DNA from: Saccoglossus kowalevskii
Taxonomy: Eukaryota; Hemichordata; Enteropneusta; Harrimaniidae
Assembly: GCF_000003605.2 (NCBI RefSeq)
Contig: NW_003121420.1
Span: 2,306 to 25,646 of the forward strand
DNA: 23,341 bases
Direction: 5' to 3'
The notes under the pieces are model-generated. The model was not told the DNA's origin, did not search any database, and saw nothing but the letters and a program-made list of their open reading frames with translations. The number at the start of each line of letters is the position of its first letter. Position 1 is the first letter of the stretch. Positions 1-11,700 of this stretch are shown here, one piece after another. The position numbers were made by a program, and so were the translations under genes.

Positions 1-1271
1 TCATTTTAGATTTCTACAGATCTCTACAGACAAACGGAATATCGGAAACCATGATTTAAGACGCTATTATCGCGAATCGCTAAACTCATCTGATTTACAA
101 TAATCCAATAATATATAATTGTAATATTTATTCAGGTATTAAATAAACTCAAGGTTAATACAGAGCTCGAGCGCGTCAGCAAATACAATCATTGTGTTAC
201 ATATATATGTATAAATTATGTATGTGTATTTATAATTATTAATTTCGACCAATAATTCAACAAAATACGGTTTCTTACTAGTCAATTGTCCATGACTACA
301 ATAGTCTTCATATTGATATATCTTGATACTAGAACTGCGCGTGTTTTAATTAAATCGGTGAATAGTAATCAGAATTATATTGGAAATTTCGTTGAATTAA
401 TATTAATGCGAATGGGTTTTCTGAACTGAAAATAGATTGGCTCAAAAACCTAGAGATGGGTGATTTTCCTTTTTTCTATACTATCACAATTTTGACTATA
501 ATGCTAATAAATGTCTATTACGTCTGTAATTAAGAAAGTTGTCGACTTAAATAAAATTAAAATTATTCCAACAGCTTAATTTGCCTAGGGTACAATGAGG
601 TAGGTTGGTATGGAGAGAAAAACAAACAAACTCTTTTTTTGGTCTGACCATTCATCAGACAGTGCTGGATGAGACCATATCAAGCCTAAGTCACAAACGC
701 AATTATTAACTTAATAAATATCTACCCATCATGATGATGCCGTGGGGGCTGCGCCACCATCGACTGGTAGTTTGTGTCACGCAGTCAACGCAGTAATTAG
801 AAAATCTTGCAAATACAATTAGCTTTGAGGGACTAATTGGTAAGTAGTGATTCAGATGAATATACTAACTGGAAACTCGTAGAATAATTAAAGTATCAGT
901 TATCGATTTCTTTTGAGTTGTGATCAAAATTAAGTTTGGGGTAATCTCAGGAATCGATAAGCTGAAGTGATGTACGCCCTTGAACTCGTCACACTTTCTG
1001 ATTATCATTGTCCGGAACGAGTTGATTACCCCTGGCAAATACCGCTAACGCGGGAATATATTCATAAGAGCGACTTGTATCCTGGGTAAAACTTCCCAAG
1101 AAAATAATTTTGGTTTATCATCGACTTGGCTAAACAGAACCATAAATGAGTCCGCCATATAATGATATTGGTCGCTGCCAGATCATACCAATATTTTAAA
1201 ACCCATGCATTTCATCGAAGTAAATCGCAAAAAAACAACGAAAAAAAAACATCTCATTACCATTCATTCCA
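1..1271. other. 3' flanking intergenic DNA
   Basis: No coding exon was recognised on either strand and all open frames are short. The stretch is AT-rich with simple poly-A runs around 1230-1250. A hairpin with a let-7-like seed at 596-693 is listed separately. No tRNA or mobile-element ends were seen. Confidence 0.5.
596..693 (+). ncRNA. Speculative hairpin whose 5' arm starts with the let-7 family seed
   Basis: The 5' arm TGAGGTAGGTTGGTATGG (596-613) opens with the first eight bases of let-7 family microRNAs. It pairs with CCATATCAAGCCTAAGTCA (675-693): thirteen pairs (one G-U) with one bulged G (684), then two mismatches, then three more pairs. The 61-nt loop contains its own perfect stem GTCTGA/TCAGAC (642-647 and 655-660). 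Against a true microRNA: the long loop, mismatches opposite the seed, and loss of three bases relative to canonical let-7. This may well be chance. Confidence 0.15.
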
Positions 1272-1318
1272 TGTGGCAATGATTGAAACCAAGCTAATTT
1301 AGCTGGCTCACTGCCACA
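1272..1318 (-). other. Hairpin immediately after the polyadenylation hexamer
   Basis: On the gene strand TGTGGCAGTGA (1318-1308) pairs with TCATTGCCACA (1282-1272), ten Watson-Crick pairs and one G-U. An inner stem AGCT/AGCT (1304-1301 and 1295-1292) encloses a five-base loop. GCC (1307-1305) can pair with GGT (1290-1288) between the two stems, leaving a five-base bulge on one side. It starts four bases after AATAAA. It may affect 3'-end formation or be the remnant of a small inverted-repeat element. Confidence 0.4.
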
Positions 1319-1322
1319 CGCA

Positions 1323-1328
1323 TTTATT
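1323..1328 (-). terminator. Candidate polyadenylation signal AATAAA of the VIAAT-like gene
   Basis: Plus-strand TTTATT reads AATAAA on the gene strand, about 300 nt after the stop codon, and is the first canonical hexamer downstream. It is followed at once by a GT-rich stretch (TGCGTGTGGCAGTGAG on the gene strand), as expected of a downstream element. This implies a 3' UTR of about 300-330 nt. Other TTTATT copies exist further down, so alternative ends are possible. Confidence 0.45.
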
Positions 1329-1630
1329 TCATCTGATCTGAACAATATAACAAGCTAGTTGTTGAAAAATAGTAATATAACATAAAATCGTATTTATGAG
1401 TGTTGTGATATGTATGGGTATCAACACAAGAACACAACTGTACATGAAATACTTGTACAACTCGCATGCTGAAGTAAGAATACTAGTAGTACAATTGATC
1501 AAGTTGTGGCCTGTATTCGTTTTACATGACTGGTGACCTTCGCCCCAGCGTGGGCCAGGTGCCTCTACTATCAATAGTATTTTACTGAGGATGCGAGATG
1601 TACATACAGGGTCTTGTGTGCAATGTTTAC

Positions 1631-2707
1631 CTATTGATCTTGAGTGTATATACGTACAAGCACTTTACAACTGTATACTAAACCAATGCCTCCTCCAACT
1701 AAACCTATAAGTATGATCGCGATATCTGCAAATATATGGTAAAACCTCAGGCGACCTTTTTTCAATTGCATATGGAAAATGCAAGGAAATATAAAATCCA
1801 GCCAAGGACTAGTAAGACTACCTGTTACCCCCATGAGGAGGGTGAAGTGGGGAATGCTGACAGCTAAGAGCAAAGTAAACAGAAGAAGAACAAATCGAAA
1901 TATCATTGACCATATATGTAGTTTTTCGTCCGTATTATTGGGGTAACACGGGGGCAGAAAACTAAAATTCATACTTTCAATCGATGTTACAATGAGAAAA
2001 AACATCAGCGGGTATGATAAAAGCGATTTCACGATGAACAATATACTGACTGTGGTTTGAATGAAACCTAGTGGCAGATTATAAGTAATAAACTCTTGCG
2101 TATTGTCGGTGAAGGTCAAATATGCAAAAAAGGCATAGCCCATGTTTACAAGAGCAACAGCCAGGTAAGTGAAGTTAACCATACGTCCAAACTTCTGACG
2201 TTCCCTCATGCTTTCCTCGACCCCCGGCATGATGAACTGCGTGCCGAAGTTGAAGAGAATAACAGAAAAACTAATGGCAAAGTTCTCCGTATCAAACGGA
2301 GGCACAGTGTTCAACTTCCACTTGATGCTTTCACCAAAACTATACCACACCACACTAAACAACATGCCACCAATGGCTAACACGGCTATCAGGCTCAGGT
2401 AGGATATACGGGTCAGGTTCTTGAAGAATACTGACGGTAGGACGACGAAGGCCGACAGACATATCCAGGATATTTTGGACAGACCTGCTACCGGAAACGT
2501 ATCTACTAAAAGCGCCCCCGACAGTTCAAGATACAGGGTGGCAACTGCCGTTACGTCGACAATCGTGATGACGTTTACAAGATGGCTGCCCAGTTTGTTC
2601 CAGCATGCAACTGCAATATCAGGATATGAATTGCGCACGCGTACTTTCCTTGTTCCGCCTCCAACACCTCCTATATCTTCTTCTTCATAAAGGCAATCGA
2701 CCAAGAT
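1631..2707 (-). CDS. SLC32A1-like: Coding exon 3 (terminal) of the VIAAT-like gene: TM2 end to C-terminus
   Basis: The acceptor TTTTATTTCATTATCAG (AG at 2709-2708) precedes ATC TTG GTC GAT TGC, so the exon opens with Ile-Leu-Val-Asp-Cys. The TTG is an internal leucine codon, not a start. The exon encodes residues 128-485 uninterrupted to the stop at 1633-1631. Its first loop has a glycine-rich stretch (GGVGGGT) that looks like a small insertion relative to vertebrate VIAAT, followed by the conserved VRVRNSY. Nine of the eleven predicted membrane segments are here. The last cytoplasmic-facing motif before TM11, the PHFTLLMGVTGSLT core and the short polar tail ending RIYTQDQ all match family layout. 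There is no frameshift or internal stop, which argues for a functional gene. Confidence 0.95.
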   Translation of the reverse strand: MLVDCLYEEEDIGGVGGGTRKVRVRNSYPDIAVACWNKLGSHLVNVITIVDVTAVATLYLELSGALLVDTFPVAGLSKISWICLSAFVVLPSVFFKNLTRISYLSLIAVLAIGGMLFSVVWYSFGESIKWKLNTVPPFDTENFAISFSVILFNFGTQFIMPGVEESMRERQKFGRMVNFTYLAVALVNMGYAFFAYLTFTDNTQEFITYNLPLGFIQTTVSILFIVKSLLSYPLMFFLIVTSIESMNFSFLPPCYPNNTDEKLHIWSMIFRFVLLLFTLLLAVSIPHFTLLMGVTGSLTSPWLDFIFPCIFHMQLKKGRLRFYHIFADIAIILIGLVGGGIGLVYSCKVLVRIYTQDQ

Positions 2708-5700
2708 CTGATAATGAAATAAAACGAACGAAATGTGGATGTAAGTGAATTAGCCTACCCTTCGTATCACAGTAAGCATTGGTCCTTTGGCATTGATTAC
2801 TTTTGATTACGTTGGCAACCGAACGGAATCATGAAAAGCATTTATTGCCAGGGCAGTAAAAACAGCTCACCGAAAAGTACATATGATTAGAGCAGTGGTA
2901 AACGACTCATTTGCAGTAAAAATGAATCAAATGTTGGCGGTAATTTTTACGAAAATTAGATTTAGGAAGCAGTTCATTGCTTCTTTTATATGAGCGGAGA
3001 TTTAATTATAGGTCACATTACGTGCCAGTCGCTGTGCATTGCTGTATAAAACACTATAAGTAAAATGATAGTGAGTATGTTAGACAGCGTGTTTTTTTTT
3101 TTGGCTATAATAGATTATTCGTGTGTTTTTGTACTTTAGCGGCCGTTCTGAAAAAACAAAATGTACATCTTCCCAACAGTGAAAAAATACAAGAAAATGT
3201 TCATGGTTTTAAAATAAAGACACCGAAGAATATGAAATGATTTTCTCGATTGTACTCAACTGGTGATTGTGGGCGGTCTTGAGCTCCTACTTTAGAAAAT
3301 GGTTACAAAAAAGGATAAACAAATTAATTGTTGTATGGACGTACACAGTACACCAAAATACTTTTTTGTCAGTGACGCTATATCTAAAACTGTATTCCTA
3401 GTACAATATACTGTGCTGTGAAGATAACTCTGATATATACACAGTTTAGGAAGTAAAATCTATACAGCTAACTTTTCGATCGCGCAATTTATAAATAACT
3501 ATTGGCCACATTTACTGTATTTAACAAAAGCATGCTTTTCTGGCCAGAAATGTTTAGTTAGAAATGTTTTTGAACCTATAACCAATAATTACATGGTAAG
3601 CATTGTGACTGAATCTTTTACACATTGAAATGAGTTTCAAAAACAATTCATTATTTTTGTTAAACATTTCTCTCGCATATCTCAAGATAAACACGTCATC
3701 AACAAATACATATTTAATAAGTTTGTAGTGTTGTTTGTCGCTTCTTTTACTACTTCAGCGTGAACAACATCGACTGTTTGAATGAAATGTATCACCCAAA
3801 TAAATTATGCAAAGGGGCACGCCGTGAGCGACCCCTCATAAGTAAATAAATATGTGTTGCCACCACCAATAACTGCACCGTTCGTTGTATGGACATAACG
3901 ACAATTCTTATTGTTTTCCCTGAGAGCCACATATTTTTTTTTACTTTATGTGACATTGTTCAAAACCCATTTTTTCAATCAATAAACAGCGATAAAATCT
4001 AATCTTACATGTGTTCAATTGACATGACTGTAGTCTTAAGATAAATAATCACAACGTAGATATGATTTGGAAAGTTCCTCGCAACTTGGAGTAATATTCA
4101 GATCCGGTAATATGCGTCATTAGCGTTCCAATCTACTCAAATGAAATTATGCAAATCCTATACTTTTTTTTAAATAAACGCTGAGATCTCGTTGAGAGCC
4201 CCTCCGCCCCACAACACCCCGCCAAATAGTGTTTCATTCTATTTCATCACGTCCGATGTTCTGCTGATCTATGTAACCGTAGTATTTGGATAGTGGACGC
4301 ATGCGCAGTGATGACCGAGAATGGTACACAGAGGGTAGAAACCAGTATCCTGATCCCAATGACGTCTCGGCGGCAAGTTTGCAGATAGAATATATTACAA
4401 TTTCCAGGTTTCAGGATACTGAAATGCCTTGCTTGGATTTCTCATTAGACTCAGAACTAACTTAAAAACGCTGTCAAGTCATCAAGGAGTGTTCAGGTGT
4501 TGAATTGTACTTCGATTGTAGATATCCTAAAACCTGGATAATGTAAAGCTTCTACCGGATTATAGAAATAACGATTGATCTCTATTACGACCAGACTCAA
4601 ATAACGCCATATAAATAGGCTAAATTGTCATAATACATTACATATATCTCGAAACAGATTGATTTAGTATCGATTGTGATTATAGTAAATGTTTCACTTT
4701 CAGATACCTGAGGCTAGAAGTATGAATACCCAATTTATTTGATCTATTTAAATCTGACAACAATATTACTTTTATCATGTATATTAGAATACCATATCGC
4801 TTAGAACTTGGTAATGGCCATTTTATATTAAAATAAATTTGATTTGATTTTTAATCGCACTCGATTCATTCAAACATCAAAGCGGACCTATACTACGCGT
4901 TAATTGTTTACTGGTTTTTAATTTCGCTTTTTTTACTGATCATACGATATAACTCATTGTTTCCCTGGCAAGTTCTTGAACTTAAAACCCAGTGAAAATT
5001 CTCTAAATATCAAAATAGTGAAATTGAATGCCAGTGAAAATAAATGGTTTTACTGTACGTGTATTATTTTTCTCTTAGTATGACGTCAGTAGACACGAAT
5101 GATTGGCGCCAAAATCGTGTAGGCAAGGATCACTGATTCGCAACTATATATCAAGACCCGTAGGCGAAGGTAAAATTCACAACTCCGGTTGTAATCACTA
5201 GCGATTATGTTCAAATATACCTTGCTTGTGTAGTTCCCTAGCAGCAATACACCCGCGATGGTAAGAATGGACGCGATGCCGCTTTGTTTGACGGTGTACG
5301 GCAGACTGAGTATGCCAAGTCCTTGCATACAGTTGCCGACATTCCAACCTGCTTGCCATGCTGACGACGAGCCGACTGTAAGATACAAAAAATAAGAGAA
5401 CGTTTAAAGCGTCAGTCAAGTGTACTTGAGTGCAGATTCTCGGAACATAAAAAGTCTGAAAGTGGGCAGTCAATCTATGCACTTATAAGTGTACTTTGTT
5501 CTGCGGTTGGATGATGTGTGCTTCAATGTGAATCATTTTCATTTGAGATTTCAAGTTTACATCCACGACATGTAAATGTGTGTATCTATTCAAATTCACG
5601 TAATAGGATGTATCTTATCTGTATACATATCTGCGTATCAGCGCAAGTGAGCCTTTAATTTGGCGCTATTAAATATAAATGGACGGAAACAATAACGTTT

Positions 5701-8700
5701 GTCCCCAGCTGAGTGGGATGGTAGCCAGGCAATAAAGGCCACGTATCTAGGCAAAAACAGATACTTTATATGCATATCATGTTTATTGGTATTAAAATTG
5801 ACATTTTGCAGGATATTGCAACCTTCCGATGCATATTGAAATTCGCATTAATGACGTGTAATGGAGTATAATACATATGTTATGTATAATTATACATTAT
5901 TACTGTTAAATTACTTTCCTAATTCACTCATTATCCTAGCGGTGAAACTCTAATGTCATCACGCCATTACCTTCTTTTTATGACCTTTCTGGTGAAAAGT
6001 CCCCTTCTAATGGATTATTAGTTTGTACTACTATTATGCATCAATGAAAAAAGGCATCGAGAAAACAATGGGTATTTTTTTATGTTTTTACTCATAGTGC
6101 TCTCTTTTGTTGTGTGTGCGTTGAGTTATATCGATGCACTGCACTACACTACACTACACTACACTACACTACACTACACTACACTACACTACACTACACT
6201 ACACGACACTACACGACACTACACGACACTGAACTGCACGTACGCCAAACACGTTTCTAAATTTTCCCAGAATTTTATTTAATATGCGAAAAAAAGGCCA
6301 AGCTCTGGTTTTCGTAAATCTCACAGTGGAAATTAAATATATACATAATTCACACTCAATTCAACGTTCCACAGACTAACTTGTTTGATTTGTTGATAAC
6401 AATGAGTGTTCACAAGCGGTGCAGTTCACATATGTGTCGCACTTCGCAAAATGTTCACTTTCGTGATGGTTTCGTCAGGTAAAGGTTAAAGGTGTTTCTG
6501 GTGTTATATATATAGCTTTGGATAATTATGCAAATTAGTCATGTACAATTATAGCCGGGGATTCGACACGAGTAATCGAGCAGTACATGGACGCACATGT
6601 TACCATATATCCTCAACAAAAGGGTCTATGTTGTTACGTACAACAAATAAAATATCATTTCAAGTGACAAATAAAGACTTGATCGAAGTTTTGAGAATTA
6701 ATTTTGGCTTGAAATTTATTTTATGGATTTAATAAAGATATCATAGGGTGACAGAGCGTATACTGCTTCGTATGACTTTTTTAGTAATCATTTCGTTTTT
6801 TCGTGTGCTTCCGGTGGAAGCAGAGCAAACACAGCTGGGCGTGTTGTACGATGGAGCCGAGGAGCTTAGTGTTCATATCTAATCAAAATGAATGCCGCTT
6901 CCTTGTTCAATCAGCATACCGGGAAGGTGTTTGAAGATCGAAAAATAAAGACAGAGATGAAGAGGCCTTAGCGATTTTTTGCCTCAGCGTTTTAAATTTT
7001 AAGCTGCGCTTTTCTATTAATAAATTGCTATGTTAAACCTTCCTCTTTCTGAAATGCACACGAACACGACACTAATTAAAATTTACTAAAAAGACTTCAA
7101 CTGAAATCACTCATCATAATATACACAAACCTAACCGAGTTTCAGTCGTATCGTTCCACATCATTTGCTATATCCGTTACGGAAATGATTCCCTATAGGG
7201 TTCCGGCAGTTTACTTGAGAATTCCGGTATGAATAAATAAAACAGGTTTAAATCTTACTTTCATTGAACGCGGGACGGTACTTCTCAGACGATATGACAA
7301 TTCACAATACTATGAAGTGATTGCTGGCGATTTTGTGCATTTTATTTTACAAAAAAACAACGCAAAGCGTGCGTGATTACAAATGAACCATTAATCCACA
7401 GTCTTACTGAGATTGAATTTGAATGTACCTCACTATAATGTACGTACTGTAGTTTATATGCACAATTTGGCCACTTTGAGCAAAAACAAATGTATTTTAG
7501 TTTTCATATGCAGACATACAGACAGACTACGAGTCTTGTCAGAAAAAAAACACACGAGTCTCAAAGATATTCAGCGTTCTTCAGCTCGTCAGAAAGTTTC
7601 AATTTGATTTGGTTTTAAAGTTCCATTTTACATGTTAAGGCTGTGTCATATTTTCACATTACATACATTCTATGAGCTGTTCACCTGATCAACTGAAAAA
7701 AGTGGAGCGAACGTCTAATTTGCATACTCCTTTACCTGCATTCACCTGACATACAGAAATTTATTAATCTGGTATAAAGTATTATGTCTAACATACAGTG
7801 ATTAATATTGACATTGCGTCATCGCTTTAAAAAAACAAATTACACTTCTCATCATATGAATATAACCTTGCAAATTATGCAAAGCGCTGGGAAAACTGCA
7901 TTGTTGAGTTTATTCATAGACCCTCCTGGAGAATCTAGGGTTTATTTCAATACTTTTAAAACAAGGAAAACAAAACAACATTCTCCTAGAGTCAACAAAC
8001 GACACAAGTGTACTATAAGGGTTTAATGTACATGAAAACAATTTCAATGCGACTTTTTTTCTTCAGAATCCCTTATCTGAATACTCTTCACGTAACGATG
8101 AAATATCATTCATACATTTAATGTGTTCATGTCCTGGGGCCATCGCCACCGAAAGATAGATTCAGCTACATCCACAGAATTTAAACGTGAATTAACTTGA
8201 AATAAACACCGATTGTGTGCGGATTATAAAAGCAAGTATCATAAAAATCTTCTGAATCGGTTAATTTGAAAAAAAAATAGTTTTTCAAAAAGTCGATAAT
8301 TATATTGAATCTCTGGTGCTATACATATTTTGGTAAGTCGACAAATAGCTCTCATTTTAATCGTATTCCACGCCAGTGTCACGTGGCAGTAATTTCCTGC
8401 TAAAACCAGTTAGTGACCTGCAGCTCAAGTTATATTGATATTATTATTTTTAATGCAATTGTTTTTTTTCTTAGTATATACCAAGTCAGCTTATAGTATC
8501 AACGTAGTTGTGATAACGCTAATGGAATTACATGCATGGCGCCGATGTCATTTACATTTGTTCAGGTAGTGTATATTTCATATACAGAACGATTGGACGA
8601 TTTTGTTGGCTAAAACACGCGTAGACGGATATACCGTTTTACGTTGTACATACATAATAGTTCGTTAAACTAATATATATATATTTAGCCGAAATAAAGT

Positions 8701-11700
8701 AAACAGGTGAATTATTTTAATCACATGGTATGCTACACACGGTATAAGTATTATATTATCAACACCCAAGCGATTACGTCGTAATAATTACAGTTCTAGT
8801 GAAAATAGCGTTAAAGAACACCGCTGATCTTTATCTAAGACATCGCTTGGCTGTTACTGATTGTGCCATTTTTGGCAAGACAAAATGAATCTGTGTTATC
8901 ACATTTGCATAATCAGATGTAAATATATAAATAATATTAGTGCTGCACCCCTGGTGGGTAATATACATAGTTTTATTCGCGTTAATGGTTATATCTTACG
9001 GAGCTTATAAATATGGCACGCATTACTGTGTGTGACCTATCGAAACACGTGTTAAGGCAAAAGATGCCTGGAATTCAGATTGACATGGCGCGCCCTGACA
9101 TCCATAAAAATTTCAGCAAGGTTTGGAGAATATTTTGTCGATTGAAAATGTTTTCTGCACGTCTTGAGGTACGTTATATATTTATGACCTATTCAGTTGC
9201 ACAGTGCTATGATATCAAATGATTATAAACCGAAATGAAATGATGCAATTCAGAAAATGATATCAGTTATAACATACTCCCATACGTGAGAAGGATGAAC
9301 TCAAAGTCTTCTGAAATCAAAATTAACTTATTGTACAAGTCGTCGATCTAAAACTATGTTATCTATATCGAAAGATCAAGAATACTGTTTTTATTCAGTT
9401 TTAGATTAAAATATATAGTTTATTTGTATCCCATTTCCGTACGCTCACCATGACCGATAAGCACCCCCTTGTAATTTGCAATGGATCGTACGTGTTTGAG
9501 TGTTATTATTGACTTCGCAGTGTACGCGTGCGTTGGTGGATATTTCATCTCTTACTAAAGCTGCAAGCTACCAGATGCAATATTATAAATCTTGCGTTTT
9601 CACATCACGCAAATACATCTATTTCACCCATGACCGATTCCGCTTCAAGTCTTAATATAAGCCAGTAGCTTAAATCTGAACATAAATCAAGCTTAACTCT
9701 TTACATGTAGTCGGTGTTCTTATATCGTGAAGTGTAGTACGTTTCACATGACCGCGGCCGCGGTTTTTGCCTCCCGGCTTAGTTATTTTCACAGCGCTTA
9801 TATATAATTAAAGGAAGATAGACGTCAGGTAGCCAACGTTCTAATAACTAACCGCTCTTTAGAACGCCCCAGCGCCGATTAGAAAATGTTATATGAACGA
9901 TGTTGTGGGTGTGATACAGGATAAGACACATACATATGTAAAAAATGATCGTGAATATTATGATAGCTATCAACCAGCCAGCAGACCCTAAAAAGAGGAA
10001 ACATGGTAAATGCACTTATATATGAAGGACATAGTTATGAAAAAACCGCTTATAAGTTGTCACATGTTACCAATGTGTGGGTGTAGCCTGTGGCGTGTGA
10101 ATACACAGATCGCGCTAGACGCCTTCTCGTATATAATACACAGTGGCTACTGCAAAGCATGCGCAGAGCTGAGAGATATTTATTTTGTGTATACGAAAGC
10201 TTTAAGAGACCCGCTCTCTCGATGACGTCATATTGGCGTCTTATTGTTTCTGACTGATACGATTACATTTTTTCTCCTTACATTTCTTTTTTTTAAAGTG
10301 CATTTAATCGGATATGAAATGTTTTTCTTATTGAATTAATATTTTTAATCCGTCTTGTCTTGAGTCCTTGTATTAGAATCCTGTTCTAGTAAATGCATCG
10401 TAGATAGCAGCTGGCATCCCAAACAGTCATACGTTAGAGAGCAGCTACGAGATGAATAGATTCGAGGTCGACAAATGTATTATTTTCGAAAAGGGAGTTC
10501 GATCATTCTAAAACATAGTATATATAACAATTGGTGAACTGGGAATCAATGTATTGAATGCTACATTTGTATGCTGGGGAGAAGCGGTCGGGGTATATAT
10601 TTTAATTTTCAAATTCAATTAATACAAAATGTGATATTTTTTCTACTCATCGATCTGTTGAATTATATTAATATGATGTGTTATATAAAGCATTGAAGTG
10701 GTTTGTCGTTGCATTATTCGATTTATTCTCCGCGTGCAATGTGGTAATTATGATTGCAACTTTTAAATGAATTTCTGAGAAAATTCGAAAAAAACATATC
10801 GACATTGACCCACGCTTCCTACTACCGCACTTCTTAAAGTGATCGTAGCGCTATTATTACTTGGTGAAATTTATTGAATCCCGACTATTGACCACTGGTA
10901 TTGCCTCTGTCTTAAAAAAGTTGAAGCAAAAGATTTTTGTTTCTGTTTTCCCAGGAAACAAGATGTGTAGATAGAAAGAATACCCGTTACTAGTGTTCAC
11001 AATGACGTTTCAGGTGCACATATTTTGACGTGTGTCTGTGTGATGCTCATGTATATTGAACGTGATCCACTTGATTCAAAAGTAGTACTACGATGCCTCG
11101 TGTCATTAGTTTTCAGTGACATTTAATCAAAGTATCGTCTTTCATCCGTCGTGCGAAGAAATGATGAGGTGACGCTTTTGTTCTCCATAAGAGGCTTTGT
11201 AAGACTTTTCATTTTAATTCTTTCCATGACTCTTGACATTGAAGATACCCACAAACAACAGATATACTTCAAATTACCGACAATGATTCTGCATATGCTT
11301 CGCGGAGATGGACTTGACGTTGGAACACATTTGGACAGCATACCTCGTTTCACCGCGTGCTAAGCACTTGTGCATCGTGTGACACGTACGAATGTATTAC
11401 GTTCAACAATGCGGAAAGAAATACTTTCTATAATAATGTAGTCCATATGTATTATTAAATTATAATTGTAGCTTATAGTAAGGTATACTCTCTAGAACCG
11501 GAAGTACCAACCACAGGGTAATCATGGGTAAATTATGCATGCCGACAATATTGCCTTGGCAATAATCTCATTAAGCGTGACGTACCGCCCTATCTTTAAT
11601 CCAATAAGTTGTTCCGATCTTGGTGGGGGAAATTTGACTCTCCACGAGTAGGCCGGAAAATCTTAGTTTTCTGAATTTGCGATTGTGGAAATGCTACTCG

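Larger units (their letters stand above)
2708..5220 (-). other. Intron 2 of the VIAAT-like gene
   Basis: This phase-0 GT-AG intron of about 2.5 kb lies between Lys127 and Ile128. I see no exon-like coding segment in it. It contains two AATTATGCAAA motifs (3803-3813, 4145-4155), a perfect CRE octamer (5081-5088), a CATGCGCAGTGA motif (4300-4311), a nested set of short inverted repeats (4344-4537) and a direct repeat CCAGTGAAAAT (4989-4999 and 5031-5041). Confidence 0.85.

Noticed and set aside
2096-2690. Three plus-strand open frames (94, 64 and 89 codons) opposite the terminal exon
   Set aside because: They are antisense to the membrane-spanning coding sequence of exon 3 and show no motif of their own.
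2702-2704. A TTG at the beginning of the exon 3 frame read as an initiation codon
   Set aside because: It is leucine 129 inside the protein; the exon joins in phase 0 to exon 2 and the junction restores the conserved K-ILVDCLYEEE sequence.
5198-5482. A 94-codon minus-strand frame overlapping exon 2 in another frame
   Set aside because: It runs through the intron 1 acceptor and out of frame with the conserved transporter sequence.
6082-6282. A 66-codon plus-strand frame with repeated HYTTL
   Set aside because: The protein repeat is only the translation of the CACTA microsatellite.
10497-10509. AGTTCGATCATT as a possible tRNA or SINE B box
   Set aside because: It lacks the full GGTTCGANNCC form, and no A box or cloverleaf could be built around it.
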